DNA of 20,778 bases from Syntrophomonadaceae bacterium (GTDB lineage Bacteria; Bacillota; Dethiobacteria; DTU022), in the NCBI GenBank assembly GCA_007127255.1, contig SKZS01000131.1, forward strand, positions 1 to 20,778, written 5' to 3'. The notes under the pieces were generated by a model that was not told where the DNA came from, ran no database searches, and saw only the letters and a program-made list of their open reading frames with translations. The translations under genes and the position numbers were made by a program. Positions 1 to 7,199 of the stretch are shown piece by piece; the stretch's first letter is position 1, and each line of letters begins with the position of its first letter.

Positions 1-485
1 ACCATGTTTTGAGCAACTGCCCGTACCCTCGGGTCATAGGCAATTGTACAGCAAACAAAAAAGAGGTTTTCCACAGGCTCTTCAGGATCGGCCATTTTAA
101 CATCTAAACCTTCCATCCAATCCAGACGAGTTGCCCGCGACTTCTCCCAGGGGTTACCTTCAAGGAGAACACTCTGCAGGGCATCCCGCACAGTTGGTTC
201 TACCTTACCGCTTTCGACAATCATCGAGCGCAAACCGATTAAAACTTCCAGAGGTTTCAAACCCTTGGGACAACGGACAGCACAGGTATGGCAGGCCGTA
301 CAATCCCATATTTCGGCCAGCCTGGCCAATTCATCAAGTTTTTCTTCATCATAAGCATCATTTACAAACTGGCGAACATTTAAATCGGCCCGGACAGTAA
401 CCGGACAGCCGCCGGTGCAACGACCGCATTGGATGCAACCAAGCAGGTCATATTTTTCGGTAAAAGTCTGCATTTCGGTACTCAT
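1..485 (-). CDS. HdrC-like (Fe-S)-binding protein, 3' end cut by the window edge
   Basis: The visible 161 residues hold two ferredoxin-type 4Fe-4S motifs: Cys17, 20, 23 with Cys27 before Pro (CIQCGRCTGGCP), and Cys62, 65, 68 with Cys72 (CTACHTCAVRCP). Near the cut end a Cys-Cys pair (FFVCCTIAYDPR) looks like the start of a CCG domain. This order matches HdrC/GlpC-type soluble electron carriers that pass electrons between flavoprotein partners such as heterodisulfide reductase or acyl-CoA dehydrogenase-linked systems. The partner is outside the window, so the exact role is inferred from the family only. The start is uncertain: ATG codons in frame lie at 485, 491, 500 and 503. I prefer 485 because a GGGG stretch sits 7 bases upstream. 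The gene is separated from selD by 345 bases and is probably a separate transcription unit. Confidence 0.85.
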   Translation of the reverse strand, partial: MSTEMQTFTEKYDLLGCIQCGRCTGGCPVTVRADLNVRQFVNDAYDEEKLDELARLAEIWDCTACHTCAVRCPKGLKPLEVLIGLRSMIVESGKVEPTVRDALQSVLLEGNPWEKSRATRLDWMEGLDVKMADPEEPVENLFFVCCTIAYDPRVRAVAQNM

Positions 486-830
486 TAGCATACCCCGCAT
501 CATTAAGTAATTATTTTACTACAATGCTCCCGGTAGAAATCTCAGTTAACCGGATTGATAGTTAAACAGAATTGACGCTATTTCCACCCCCTTTTTGCGA
601 GATAAAATTTAAAAGTAATTGCGATATTTGTGTACTATATTGGAGGTTTTCGACATTTCCTTTAAATTTTCCTGCCTCTACTTTTAAATTCATAAATATT
701 TAACATGTTCAACTATTAAACCGTAAAATTATCGTCTGCTTCAATACTTTTTAGCTGATAAATCCTTCAACAGCACCCATTAATTACAAAAAAATATTGA
801 ACAGGTTAGTCGCTACAGATTATAATGCGG
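486..830. other. Gene-free AT-rich interval between selD and the HdrC-like gene
   Basis: No frame on either strand gives a convincing protein. On the minus strand there is a purine-rich AAAAAGGGGGTGG block (about 584-596) with no start codon at useful distance. On the plus strand TTGGAGG (about 640-646) is followed by TTTTCGACA, whose reverse complement contains TGTCGAA, the core of a Spo0A box. No strong terminator hairpin follows selD, though a run of seven T residues occurs on the minus strand near 788-794. The promoter of the HdrC-like gene is presumably here, but I could not pick convincing -35 and -10 boxes. Confidence 0.5.
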
Positions 831-1880
831 TTATATAACTGTTATCATGCCCGGAGATCCGGCAACTATGCGACCGATGTAGTGCCCTTTGGCGCCGCTT
901 CCATGCAAAGCCTCCAGGTAACCGCCCAGTTTTTCTTCGGGTAGGGCTACAAGAAGGCCGCCGGAAGTCTGGGGGTCGGCCAGGATGATCAGGGCATCAT
1001 CTTTATCGTCAGAATGGCCCTGCCAGGCAATATGGGGAAGCACATAGTCCAGGTTGCGGTAGGCCCCGCCGGGAACCATACCCATGGCAACCATTTCTTT
1101 AACCGAAGGATACAAAGGAACATCTTTGTATTGAAGTTCCGCGGCGCACTGGCTGGAAAGAAGCAATTCGTGCAGGTGACCGAGCAGGCTGAAACCGGTA
1201 ATATCTGTACAGGCGGTTGCCCCGGCCTTAATCATTTCTGCCGCCGGAACTGCACTTAAAGCAGCCATGCCTTCCGTTACCACCGCGGCCTCCCCGGCAG
1301 AAATCATGTCTCCTTTTACAGCTGTGGAAATTATCCCGGTACCGACCGGCTTGGTTAAAACCAGGCAATCACCGGGTCTGGCCCCGCTTCCGGTAACCAT
1401 TTTTTCGACATCAACCAGGCCGGTTACCGACAAACCATATTTTGGCTCACTGTCTTCAACACTATGACCGCCAACCAGTACAGCACCCGCTTCAATTATT
1501 TTATCGTAACCGCCTCGTAATATTTTCTCCATTATTGACAGGGGCTGACAGGATACAGGAAAACAAATTATATTGAGGGCCGTCAGAGGCCTGCCACCCA
1601 TCGCATAAACATCACTTAAAGCATTGGCGGCAGCAATACGACCAAAATCATAAGGGTCGTCAACTATCGGCGTGAAAAAGTCAACTGTCTGAACCAAAGC
1701 GCGGGTTTCCGATATGCGATATATACCGGCATCAGCAAAATGCTGCTCCCGGTTAAGGTAATTGGGATCATCAATTGGTGGCAATTGGCGCAGGACCTGC
1801 GCCAGGGCCTCCGGCCCTATTTTTGCCGCTCAGCCGGCGCTGGCCGTCATACTGGTAAGACGTATTTCTTCACGGCTCAT
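831..1880 (-). CDS. selD: Selenide, water dikinase containing selenocysteine (Sec17)
   Basis: SelD makes selenophosphate from selenide and ATP, the selenium donor for SelA. The frame from ATG 1880 begins MSREEIRLTSMTASAG, meets TGA at 1830-1832, and goes on as AAKIGPEALAQVLRQLP, then the usual SelD body (VDFFTPIVDDPYDFGRIAA, VLVGGHSVEDSEPKYGLS, DPQTSGGLL near the C-terminus). Reading TGA as Sec gives 349 residues, the normal family length. Sec17 and Lys20 align with catalytic Cys17 and Lys20 of E. coli SelD. A start at TTG 1784 would remove the whole catalytic N-terminus and has no ribosome binding site. The ATG at 1880 lies 43 bases after the selB stop, behind AAAAAGGGATGGTGAC. Sec-containing SelD proteins are known in several bacteria, so the reading is well supported. 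Last gene of the selA-selB-selD operon. Confidence 0.95.
1787..1803 (-). promoter_or_regulatory. Candidate bacterial SECIS hairpin in selD mRNA
   Basis: On the minus strand GGCGCAGGTCCTGCGCC forms a perfect 7-bp stem (GGCGCAG with CTGCGCC) closed by GTC, or a 6-bp stem with apical GGUCC. The GCAGGUC apex resembles the SelB-binding loop of the E. coli fdhF SECIS. The GGUC starts 33 bases after the UGA, somewhat further than in fdhF (about 19). A second small inverted repeat (GGGCC-GGA-GGCCC, 1805-1817) lies between the UGA and this hairpin. SelB binding is inferred. Confidence 0.75.
1830..1832 (-). other. In-frame UGA selenocysteine codon of selD (residue 17)
   Basis: The codon interrupts an otherwise continuous SelD frame at the site where other SelD proteins carry catalytic Cys or Sec. 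SelD similarity continues on both sides (IRLTS upstream, AAKIGP downstream), selA and selB are directly upstream, and a SECIS-like hairpin lies just downstream. Confidence 0.93.
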
Positions 1881-1923
1881 AATGTCACCATCCCTTTTTA
1901 TAAAACCCGTTTACTACCATGTG

Positions 1924-3837
1924 CTATTTGGTAAGCTTTTGAGCGACGCGGTAGTCTTCAATCCGCCGGGTAATTTTGGCCTGATCAAAGTGTTCAAGTA
2001 AAGCCTGGGCAAATTTCCTTGAGCTGCCTGACAGATCCCGGAATTCAGCCAGGGTTAACTGCTGATGTTCTCTGAAATGTTTTCGCAGCAGGTTTAAAGC
2101 TTCATTGTAAGCATCTCTGTGGAAAAAAAGCTCTTCACTTATTTTTACCAGGATTCCATTGCTGACAAGATAATTAAACAGTTCTTCCTTACGAACCTGG
2201 CTTACCTGGATTTTTTCAAGAGCTTCTTTAGCCGAGGGCGGTTGAAACCAGCCGCTCCGGTAAATGTCACTTAACTTTTCAAGTATAATACTATCTTCTG
2301 TTGAAGGTTCAGCCTTAAAGCCGTGAAGTGAGACCAGGTCGCTTTTTATTGCAATTAGTTCCCTGCTCTGCAGTGTTTCGAGCAGGGCGTCGTAATCACG
2401 CTGATTGAAAGCAGTTGGCAGAAATCCCTTGAGCCGCGCACGGGACATACCGGGGTCCAGGGGTTTTTCCCGGTGATATTTTTTTAGTTCGGCAAGCAAT
2501 GTGTCTTCATATTCTTTCAGCACTGCCGAAATGATATAAACACTGCCAATTTTATCTACCAGGTTCTGCGCGGCAAGCTCTTCAAGAATAGTTTCTACTT
2601 TATCCTTTCCCAGGCGGGTCTCCTTAACCAGGCGGGTTATATCAGCAGCTTTAAGTTCTTCAAGTTTGCGCCGCACAAAAGCAGAGTCTCCTCCAGCAGA
2701 AGGGGCCTGTTTAAGTTCGTTTAAACGTTCAATAACATCCGGACGAAAACGGCGGTGCTTTGCGGGGTATGGATCGAGCACTTTTCCACCCCCGATAGTA
2801 GTCATCGGGGAATAGGAGCGAATGACAAAAGGGTCGCCCCTTTCGGCTACCAGGGGTTTTTCCAAACGACACTGGACAAGGGCGCTTTGACCCGGCTCAA
2901 GTTCTTTGCGGTCGAGAAGGTGAAGCCTGGCAACAGTGCGTGCTGTGCCCAGGAAAAAATGAACCGGGTCTAAATTTTTCAATTTACGCGGAGCTTTTTC
3001 AAGCAGTTTAACCGTCACATCAATAAGATCAGTTTGCCGGTAATAACCGGGATTGCTGATTACACTGCCTCTTAATACCCGGTCTTTCTCAAGACCCGAG
3101 AGGTTCAAAGCGACCCTTGTTCCCGCTTTTGCTTCCTGCACATCGGCATCATGAACCTGGATGTTGCGTACCCTTACCTCGAGGTCGGGAGGAACAATGG
3201 CTACAGTATCGCCGACCCGTACAGATCCCTGAACAAGAGTCCCTGTAACCACGGTACCAAACCCGGATATAACGAAAGAACGATCTACAGGCAAACGCAG
3301 GGGGCCGGAAGAATCACGTGCTTCAAGATCGGAAGTAAGGTCATCAATTAAGCTTTTCAGCTCTTCCAGACCCTGACCTTTGATCGCCGATACTGAAACG
3401 ATCGGAGACTTTTCTAAAAACGTTCCCTGCAGCTCTTCCTTTATTTCATCACGGACTAACTCCCGCCATTCTTCCTCAACCAGGTCAATTTTTGTGATAA
3501 CAACAATCCCGTTTTTTGTCCCTAACAGTTCTAAAATATCAAGGTGTTCACGGGTCTGTGGCATTACACCTTCAGTTGCATCAACTACCAGCATAACCAG
3601 GTCCATGCCCGCTGCTCCGGCCAGCATATTATGGATAAACCTTTCATGTCCGGGCACATCCACTACCCCGGCCAGCCTGCCGTCAGGCAGTTTAAAAGGC
3701 GCAAAGCCAAGGTCAATGGAGATACCTCGCTCCTTTTCTTCCTGGAACCGATCGGTATCAATCCCGGTCAGCGCTTTGATCAGAACTGTTTTCCCATGGT
3801 CAACATGGCCGGCCGTGCCAATAATTAGCTGCTCCAA
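1924..3837 (-). CDS. selB: Selenocysteine-specific elongation factor SelB
   Basis: SelB is the GTPase that carries Sec-tRNA(Sec) to the ribosome at UGA codons marked by a SECIS hairpin. The first 180 or so residues are an EF-Tu-like G domain: G1 GTAGHVDHGKT (residues 7-17), G3 DVPGHE (60-65), G4 TKID (115-118). Beta-barrel domains follow (PVDRSFVISGFGTVVTGTL), and about the last 270 residues form the C-terminal region which in SelB is a series of winged helices binding SECIS RNA. At 637 residues it is close to the Moorella protein. I chose TTG 3837: AAGGAG lies 10 bases upstream and translation begins directly with MEQLIIGTAG. The frame also extends to a TTG at 3867, which has no ribosome binding site. 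It lies 101 bases after selA and 43 before selD, within one operon. Confidence 0.96.
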   Translation of the reverse strand: MEQLIIGTAGHVDHGKTVLIKALTGIDTDRFQEEKERGISIDLGFAPFKLPDGRLAGVVDVPGHERFIHNMLAGAAGMDLVMLVVDATEGVMPQTREHLDILELLGTKNGIVVITKIDLVEEEWRELVRDEIKEELQGTFLEKSPIVSVSAIKGQGLEELKSLIDDLTSDLEARDSSGPLRLPVDRSFVISGFGTVVTGTLVQGSVRVGDTVAIVPPDLEVRVRNIQVHDADVQEAKAGTRVALNLSGLEKDRVLRGSVISNPGYYRQTDLIDVTVKLLEKAPRKLKNLDPVHFFLGTARTVARLHLLDRKELEPGQSALVQCRLEKPLVAERGDPFVIRSYSPMTTIGGGKVLDPYPAKHRRFRPDVIERLNELKQAPSAGGDSAFVRRKLEELKAADITRLVKETRLGKDKVETILEELAAQNLVDKIGSVYIISAVLKEYEDTLLAELKKYHREKPLDPGMSRARLKGFLPTAFNQRDYDALLETLQSRELIAIKSDLVSLHGFKAEPSTEDSIILEKLSDIYRSGWFQPPSAKEALEKIQVSQVRKEELFNYLVSNGILVKISEELFFHRDAYNEALNLLRKHFREHQQLTLAEFRDLSGSSRKFAQALLEHFDQAKITRRIEDYRVAQKLTK

Positions 3838-3938
3838 ATGGCAAACACTCCTTAAAACTAGCCGCAATAAAATTTTAGCCCAATCTAACAGGCAGTATTA
3901 TTTTATTAAAAACATTGAAAATATGTGAAAAAAACTCT

Positions 3939-5366
3939 CTATGACTGAGTCTGATAAGCTTTTCCGACAACCTCGAGAAGAGTAGCTTCCTGGTCTTCAA
4001 ATAAGGTTCGGGGGTCGAAAAGCAAGGTGTCGTGCTGAAGGCGCAGTATCACCGGTGGTCTGCCGGAACGCAACTTTTCGACCAATTTATCCGGGTGCAT
4101 ACCTTCTTCAGGCAGCTTTACTGCCGCCAGCCAGGTGGGCAGCTCTGCAGTCGGCAAAGCCCCGCCCCCGACTTTTGATACACTTGCAACGACGCTAACC
4201 TTTTCGGCGCCAAATATTTTACTCAAACCCCGGGCCAGGTTATCAGCCCGGGTTTTAAGTACTCCTTCTCCAGCGGTAAGCATGCGCCAGACCGGTATTT
4301 CCTGCAGGGCTTTTTCTTCATCAAGGTAAAGACGTAAAGTAGCCTCAAGAGCAGCTATAGTAAACTTATCGACTCTAAGAGTCCTCGCTAACTGGTTGCT
4401 GCGTATGCTTGATATTAGATCTTTTCGACCGACTATGATACCAGCCTGGGGACCGCCAAGCATTTTATCACCGCTGAAGGTAATCAGATCAACACCGGCA
4501 GCAACGCTATCCTGGACACGCGGTTCGAAAGGAAGACCGTATTTTTCCAGGTCTAACAAAACACCGCTGCCCAGATCTTCTATTAAAAGCAGACCATGCC
4601 GGTAAGCCAAATCGGCTAGTTCAGCGGCATTTACTTCCGCAGTAAAACCGACCATATGGTAGTTGCTGGCGTGGACCTTCAGAAAAGCGGCTGTATTTTC
4701 ATTAACTGCTGCTTCATAGTCGCGGAGATAAGTCTTATTCGTCGTCCCTACTTCAGTCAGTTTAGCGCCGCTTGCAGCCATTATATCGGGAATGCGAAAC
4801 GAACCGCCGATTTCTACCAGCTGACCCCTGGAAACGACAACTTCCCTTCCTGAAGCAACGTCATTTAAAGCGAGAAAAACCGCCCCTGCATTATTATTCA
4901 ACACAATAGCCGCTTCTGCGCCGCTCAAATCGCAAATTAGCTCTTCTAAATGCTCGTGTCGTGAACCGCGTTTGCCGCTGTCGAGAGAATATTCCAGGTT
5001 GTTATAATTTGCGGCGATACTGTTTAAAGCCTTTACAGCTGCTTCCGGCAGGGGGGCCCGGCCCAGGTTGGTATGAATTATAATACCCGTGGCATTAATT
5101 AACGCTCTTAAGTTGGGGACTGCTTTCTTTTCAGCCAGAACAGCTGCTTCCTTCGCCAAAACTGCCGGTGAGAGGTCGAAAGCTTCCGGGTTATTCGAGG
5201 TGCCTGCCCTGCCGGTTATCGCTTCACGGTATGAAGCAATTGTTTCCTGGACAGCCTCTAAAACTATCCGGCGCGGCAGAAAGGTCAGCAAATTAGCTAA
5301 AACCTCTTCTTGCAACAGGCGGTCAACGGCAGGAAGTTTACGCAGCAAGTTTTGATGATCGTCCAC
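3939..5366 (-). CDS. selA: L-seryl-tRNA(Sec) selenium transferase
   Basis: SelA is the PLP enzyme that converts Ser-tRNA(Sec) to Sec-tRNA(Sec) with selenophosphate. The 475-residue product matches the family length. Visible hallmarks are the N-terminal helical region (LLRKLPAVDRLL, PRRIVLEAVQ), the TGIIIHTNLGRAPL segment, EEAIV-type core LSGAEAAIVLNNNAGAVFL, and the PLP lysine Lys301 in ITFSGDKMLGGPQ. The start is GTG 5366: the double site GGAGAAGGAG ends 7 bases upstream. It is the first gene of selA-selB-selD, preceded by a good vegetative promoter at 5483-5512 and a leader of roughly 110 bases that contains a short overlapping frame (5297-5419). Confidence 0.97.
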   Translation of the reverse strand: MDDHQNLLRKLPAVDRLLQEEVLANLLTFLPRRIVLEAVQETIASYREAITGRAGTSNNPEAFDLSPAVLAKEAAVLAEKKAVPNLRALINATGIIIHTNLGRAPLPEAAVKALNSIAANYNNLEYSLDSGKRGSRHEHLEELICDLSGAEAAIVLNNNAGAVFLALNDVASGREVVVSRGQLVEIGGSFRIPDIMAASGAKLTEVGTTNKTYLRDYEAAVNENTAAFLKVHASNYHMVGFTAEVNAAELADLAYRHGLLLIEDLGSGVLLDLEKYGLPFEPRVQDSVAAGVDLITFSGDKMLGGPQAGIIVGRKDLISSIRSNQLARTLRVDKFTIAALEATLRLYLDEEKALQEIPVWRMLTAGEGVLKTRADNLARGLSKIFGAEKVSVVASVSKVGGGALPTAELPTWLAAVKLPEEGMHPDKLVEKLRSGRPPVILRLQHDTLLFDPRTLFEDQEATLLEVVGKAYQTQS

Positions 5367-5419
5367 TTTTGTACTCCTTCTCCAGGATTATTTAAAGCTT
5401 TATCTTTTACCGATGCCAT
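5297..5419 (-). CDS. Candidate 40-residue leader frame overlapping the start of selA
   Basis: ATG 5419 is preceded by CGGAGAACT, a plausible ribosome binding site 4 bases away. The frame runs 40 codons (MASVKDKALNNPGEGVQKW...) and ends at TAG 5297, inside selA in another frame. The selA ribosome binding site lies within this frame, so translating ribosomes could couple to or compete with selA initiation. No family is recognised, and four of its residues near the end are Cys. It may be fortuitous. Confidence 0.25.
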   Translation of the reverse strand: MASVKDKALNNPGEGVQKWTIIKTCCVNFLPLTACCKKRF

Positions 5420-5482
5420 AGTTCTCCGGTAATATATAATTGATCTTCTTTCAGGTTAAAATTTCGCACACTGGTCACTAAG

Positions 5483-5512
5483 ATTATAACAACTAGTATA
5501 AGAACTTGGCAA
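5483..5512 (-). promoter_or_regulatory. Vegetative (SigA-type) promoter of the selA operon
   Basis: On the minus strand TTGCCA (5512-5507) and a perfect TATAAT (5488-5483) are 18 bases apart. The start of transcription would be near 5476, leaving a leader of about 110 bases before selA. Confidence 0.7.
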
Positions 5513-5604
5513 ACAAATCAAGTTATAATATGTTAATTAAAACCTGCCCTGCTTTTAGTTAAATTAATAAGCTCACAAGCCGGAATAGGAACAGTTTTTT
5601 CATG

Positions 5605-6162
5605 TTACCCTTTTTGGGTATATCCTATTGAAAGACCCAGCGGTTTTGTTTCCAGGTAACTTCCCGCACAGAACCCAAGGAGGTCGCTTTTTTCAAAATC
5701 GATTCTTCCTTTATCATCAAGTACTGCTGAATCGACATAAGAAGAAACAACTTCCGCTATAAATACAGTGTGGCTGTCCAATTCGACGGTATGCTCAAGC
5801 CTGCACTCCATACTGATCGGGCATTCAACAATCATCGGAGCCTGTTTTAAGGTTCCTTTTTCTGCTGTAACTTTAAAGTGTTCAAACTTGTTCAAATCAC
5901 GTCCACTCAGTGTGCCGCAGCCGTCAGCAAGCTCAACCTGATCTTTTTTGGGCAGATTAACAGTAAATTCTCCACTATCTTTTATGATCTGGTAGGAATG
6001 GCGGTTAGGGCGCACAGCGGCAGTGATCATCGGGGGCGATGAATTGACTACCCCGACCCAGGCCAGGGTTATAATGTTTTTTTCAGATTCGTTACCGCAA
6101 CCGATCAGGGCCGGTGGAACGGGGCCGAGCAAAATTTGGGTAGATTGTTTTTGTTTGGGCAT
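5605..6162 (-). CDS. Flavin reductase family / flavoredoxin-like FMN-binding protein
   Basis: The 185-residue product fits the FMN-binding split-barrel family: an N-terminal substrate-side segment (LLGPVPPALIGCGNESEKNIITLAWVGVVNSSPPMITAAVRP), the conserved RPNRHSYQIIKDSGEFTVNLP core, and a C-terminal strand ending LLGFCAGSYLETKPLG. Such proteins bind FMN and act as flavoredoxins or as NAD(P)H:flavin reductases. Which one cannot be told from sequence. The ATG at 6162 is chosen because AGGAGG lies 9 bases upstream. The ATG at 6171 abuts the same AGGAGG and is too close. It sits between a metallo-beta-lactamase-fold gene and selA, all in the same direction, but the promoter at 5483-5512 suggests selA is expressed separately. 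Any link to selenium metabolism is unproven. Confidence 0.88.
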   Translation of the reverse strand: MPKQKQSTQILLGPVPPALIGCGNESEKNIITLAWVGVVNSSPPMITAAVRPNRHSYQIIKDSGEFTVNLPKKDQVELADGCGTLSGRDLNKFEHFKVTAEKGTLKQAPMIVECPISMECRLEHTVELDSHTVFIAEVVSSYVDSAVLDDKGRIDFEKSDLLGFCAGSYLETKPLGLSIGYTQKG

Positions 6163-6277
6163 TATAATCATCCTCCTTGTATATGCTCTTAAAATTCTTG
6201 CAATCTGAAGTAAAACTAACCTTAATGGTTAATGCCTTTATTACCAAAAATACAAAGGCCTATGTTTTTATAATCAA

Positions 6278-7015
6278 TTATGAAATATGATATGTTTCCC
6301 CCTCCCGGGCGGCTTCGACTTCGGGAAAGATTTTTTTTGCCTCTGCCAGGTACTGCTCCAGTTCACGCTCGGGGTGATGATGGGTTAAATACAGTTTTTT
6401 AACCCCTGCCGCGGCGGCAATTTGCGCAGCCTGGGCGGAGCTTAAATGATTAGGCGCTCCGTTTTCGATATCTGCTTCTAAAAAGTTGGCTTCACAGAGG
6501 AAAAAATCCGCCCCGGAAGCAAACTGTTCCAGCCCGGAATCGAATTCAGTATCGCCGGAGTAAACAAATATACCTGATGCAGTGCGGATTCTGAAAGCCA
6601 TCGAGGGTATGGCATGAATACCTTCCCTGGCCAGAATGGTAAAAGGTCCGATTTGCAGGGTCTGTCCCGGCTCCAGTACACTAACTCTATAGGCATTTTT
6701 GTAGGGAAGGCGCTCAAATTCTGTTTCAGGCTGTGCAGGAGCGTAAAGTGGGAGCGGTTCAAGACGTTCTCCCTGCTGAAAAGAGATTTCAAGGCCGTAG
6801 CGCATGATCATAATATCTGAATAATGATCGGCATGGAGATGACTAAGTATCACCGCGTTAAGCTTTTTGTAATCCAGGTGCAGCTGAAGCCGACTTAGAA
6901 CACCATTTCCACAATCAATTAAAAGATTGCAGTTATCTTCCTGCAGCAAGTAGCCCGAACAGCAGCCTCCTGCCGGCGGATAAGGGCCGAAACAACCAAG
7001 TACAGTTAACTGCAT
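6278..7015 (-). CDS. Metallo-beta-lactamase-fold hydrolase, YhfI/RNase Z-like
   Basis: The 245-residue protein carries the zinc ligands of the fold: HLHADH at residues 59-64, Asp155 in YSGDTEFD, and a late His in THHHP (211-215). It begins MQLTVLGCFGPYPPAGGCCSGYLLQ, typical of the small single-domain branch that includes B. subtilis YhfI and resembles RNase Z. The substrate is unknown. It lacks a recognisable RNase Z exosite arm, so tRNA 3' processing is possible but not favoured. Start ATG 7015 has GGGGGAG 6 bases upstream. An extended -10 promoter (TGTTATACT, near 7070) lies in the 184-base gap before it, inside one of two 13-bp direct repeats. Confidence 0.88.
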   Translation of the reverse strand: MQLTVLGCFGPYPPAGGCCSGYLLQEDNCNLLIDCGNGVLSRLQLHLDYKKLNAVILSHLHADHYSDIMIMRYGLEISFQQGERLEPLPLYAPAQPETEFERLPYKNAYRVSVLEPGQTLQIGPFTILAREGIHAIPSMAFRIRTASGIFVYSGDTEFDSGLEQFASGADFFLCEANFLEADIENGAPNHLSSAQAAQIAAAAGVKKLYLTHHHPERELEQYLAEAKKIFPEVEAAREGETYHIS

Positions 7016-7064
7016 TAGTCTCTCCCCCTTTACATCTATAAAAAGAGTCGAATATTAAAAGTTA

Positions 7065-7098
7065 TTATGAGTATAACACAGAATAAAGCCGCTAAAAG
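7065..7098 (-). promoter_or_regulatory. Possible extended -10 promoter of the metallo-beta-lactamase-fold gene
   Basis: On the minus strand TGTTATACT gives a TGn-extended -10 (TATACT, 7075-7070). The -35 region at 17 bases (CTTTTA, 7098-7093) is poor. Transcription would begin near 7062, about 47 bases before the start codon. Confidence 0.35.
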
Positions 7099-7165
7099 GC
7101 AGCGCAATTGGCGAAGTGATTGTTCAATTGCCGGGAGAGAGTTATACTTCAGTTATGAGCATAAC
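7065..7165. repeat. Two 13-bp direct repeats TTATGAG(C/T)ATAAC
   Basis: Copies lie at 7065-7077 (TTATGAGTATAAC) and 7153-7165 (TTATGAGCATAAC), same orientation, starts 88 bases apart, differing by one base. The second is part of the inverted repeat GTTATGAGCATAAC (7152-7165, 6-bp arms). The first covers the predicted -10 box of the hydrolase gene. This is the layout of an operator pair, but no regulator is identified. Confidence 0.35.
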
Positions 7166-7199
7166 CAGCGCATGATTGTTTAATATTTCATCCGGCCGA

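Noticed and set aside
485..831. Search for a tRNA(Sec) gene (selC) or other tRNA in this and the other gaps
   Set aside because: No acceptor-stem pairing, no TTCAAATC-type anticodon region and no GTTCGA T-loop were found in any intergenic stretch.
3380..3928. A 182-codon plus-strand frame opposite selB
   Set aside because: It lies antisense to the conserved G domain of SelB and is rich in Ser, Thr, Ile and Pro as expected from an antisense shadow. No family features.
3838..3938. ACTC...GAGT with T7 after selA as an intrinsic terminator
   Set aside because: Only a 4-bp stem around a 9-base loop. selB follows 101 bases later without a clear promoter, so read-through is more likely.
6234..6259. 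Inverted repeat GCCTTT...AAAGGC between the hydrolase and flavin reductase genes as a terminator
   Set aside because: The stem is short and AT-rich, the loop is 10 bases, and no U tract follows on the minus strand.
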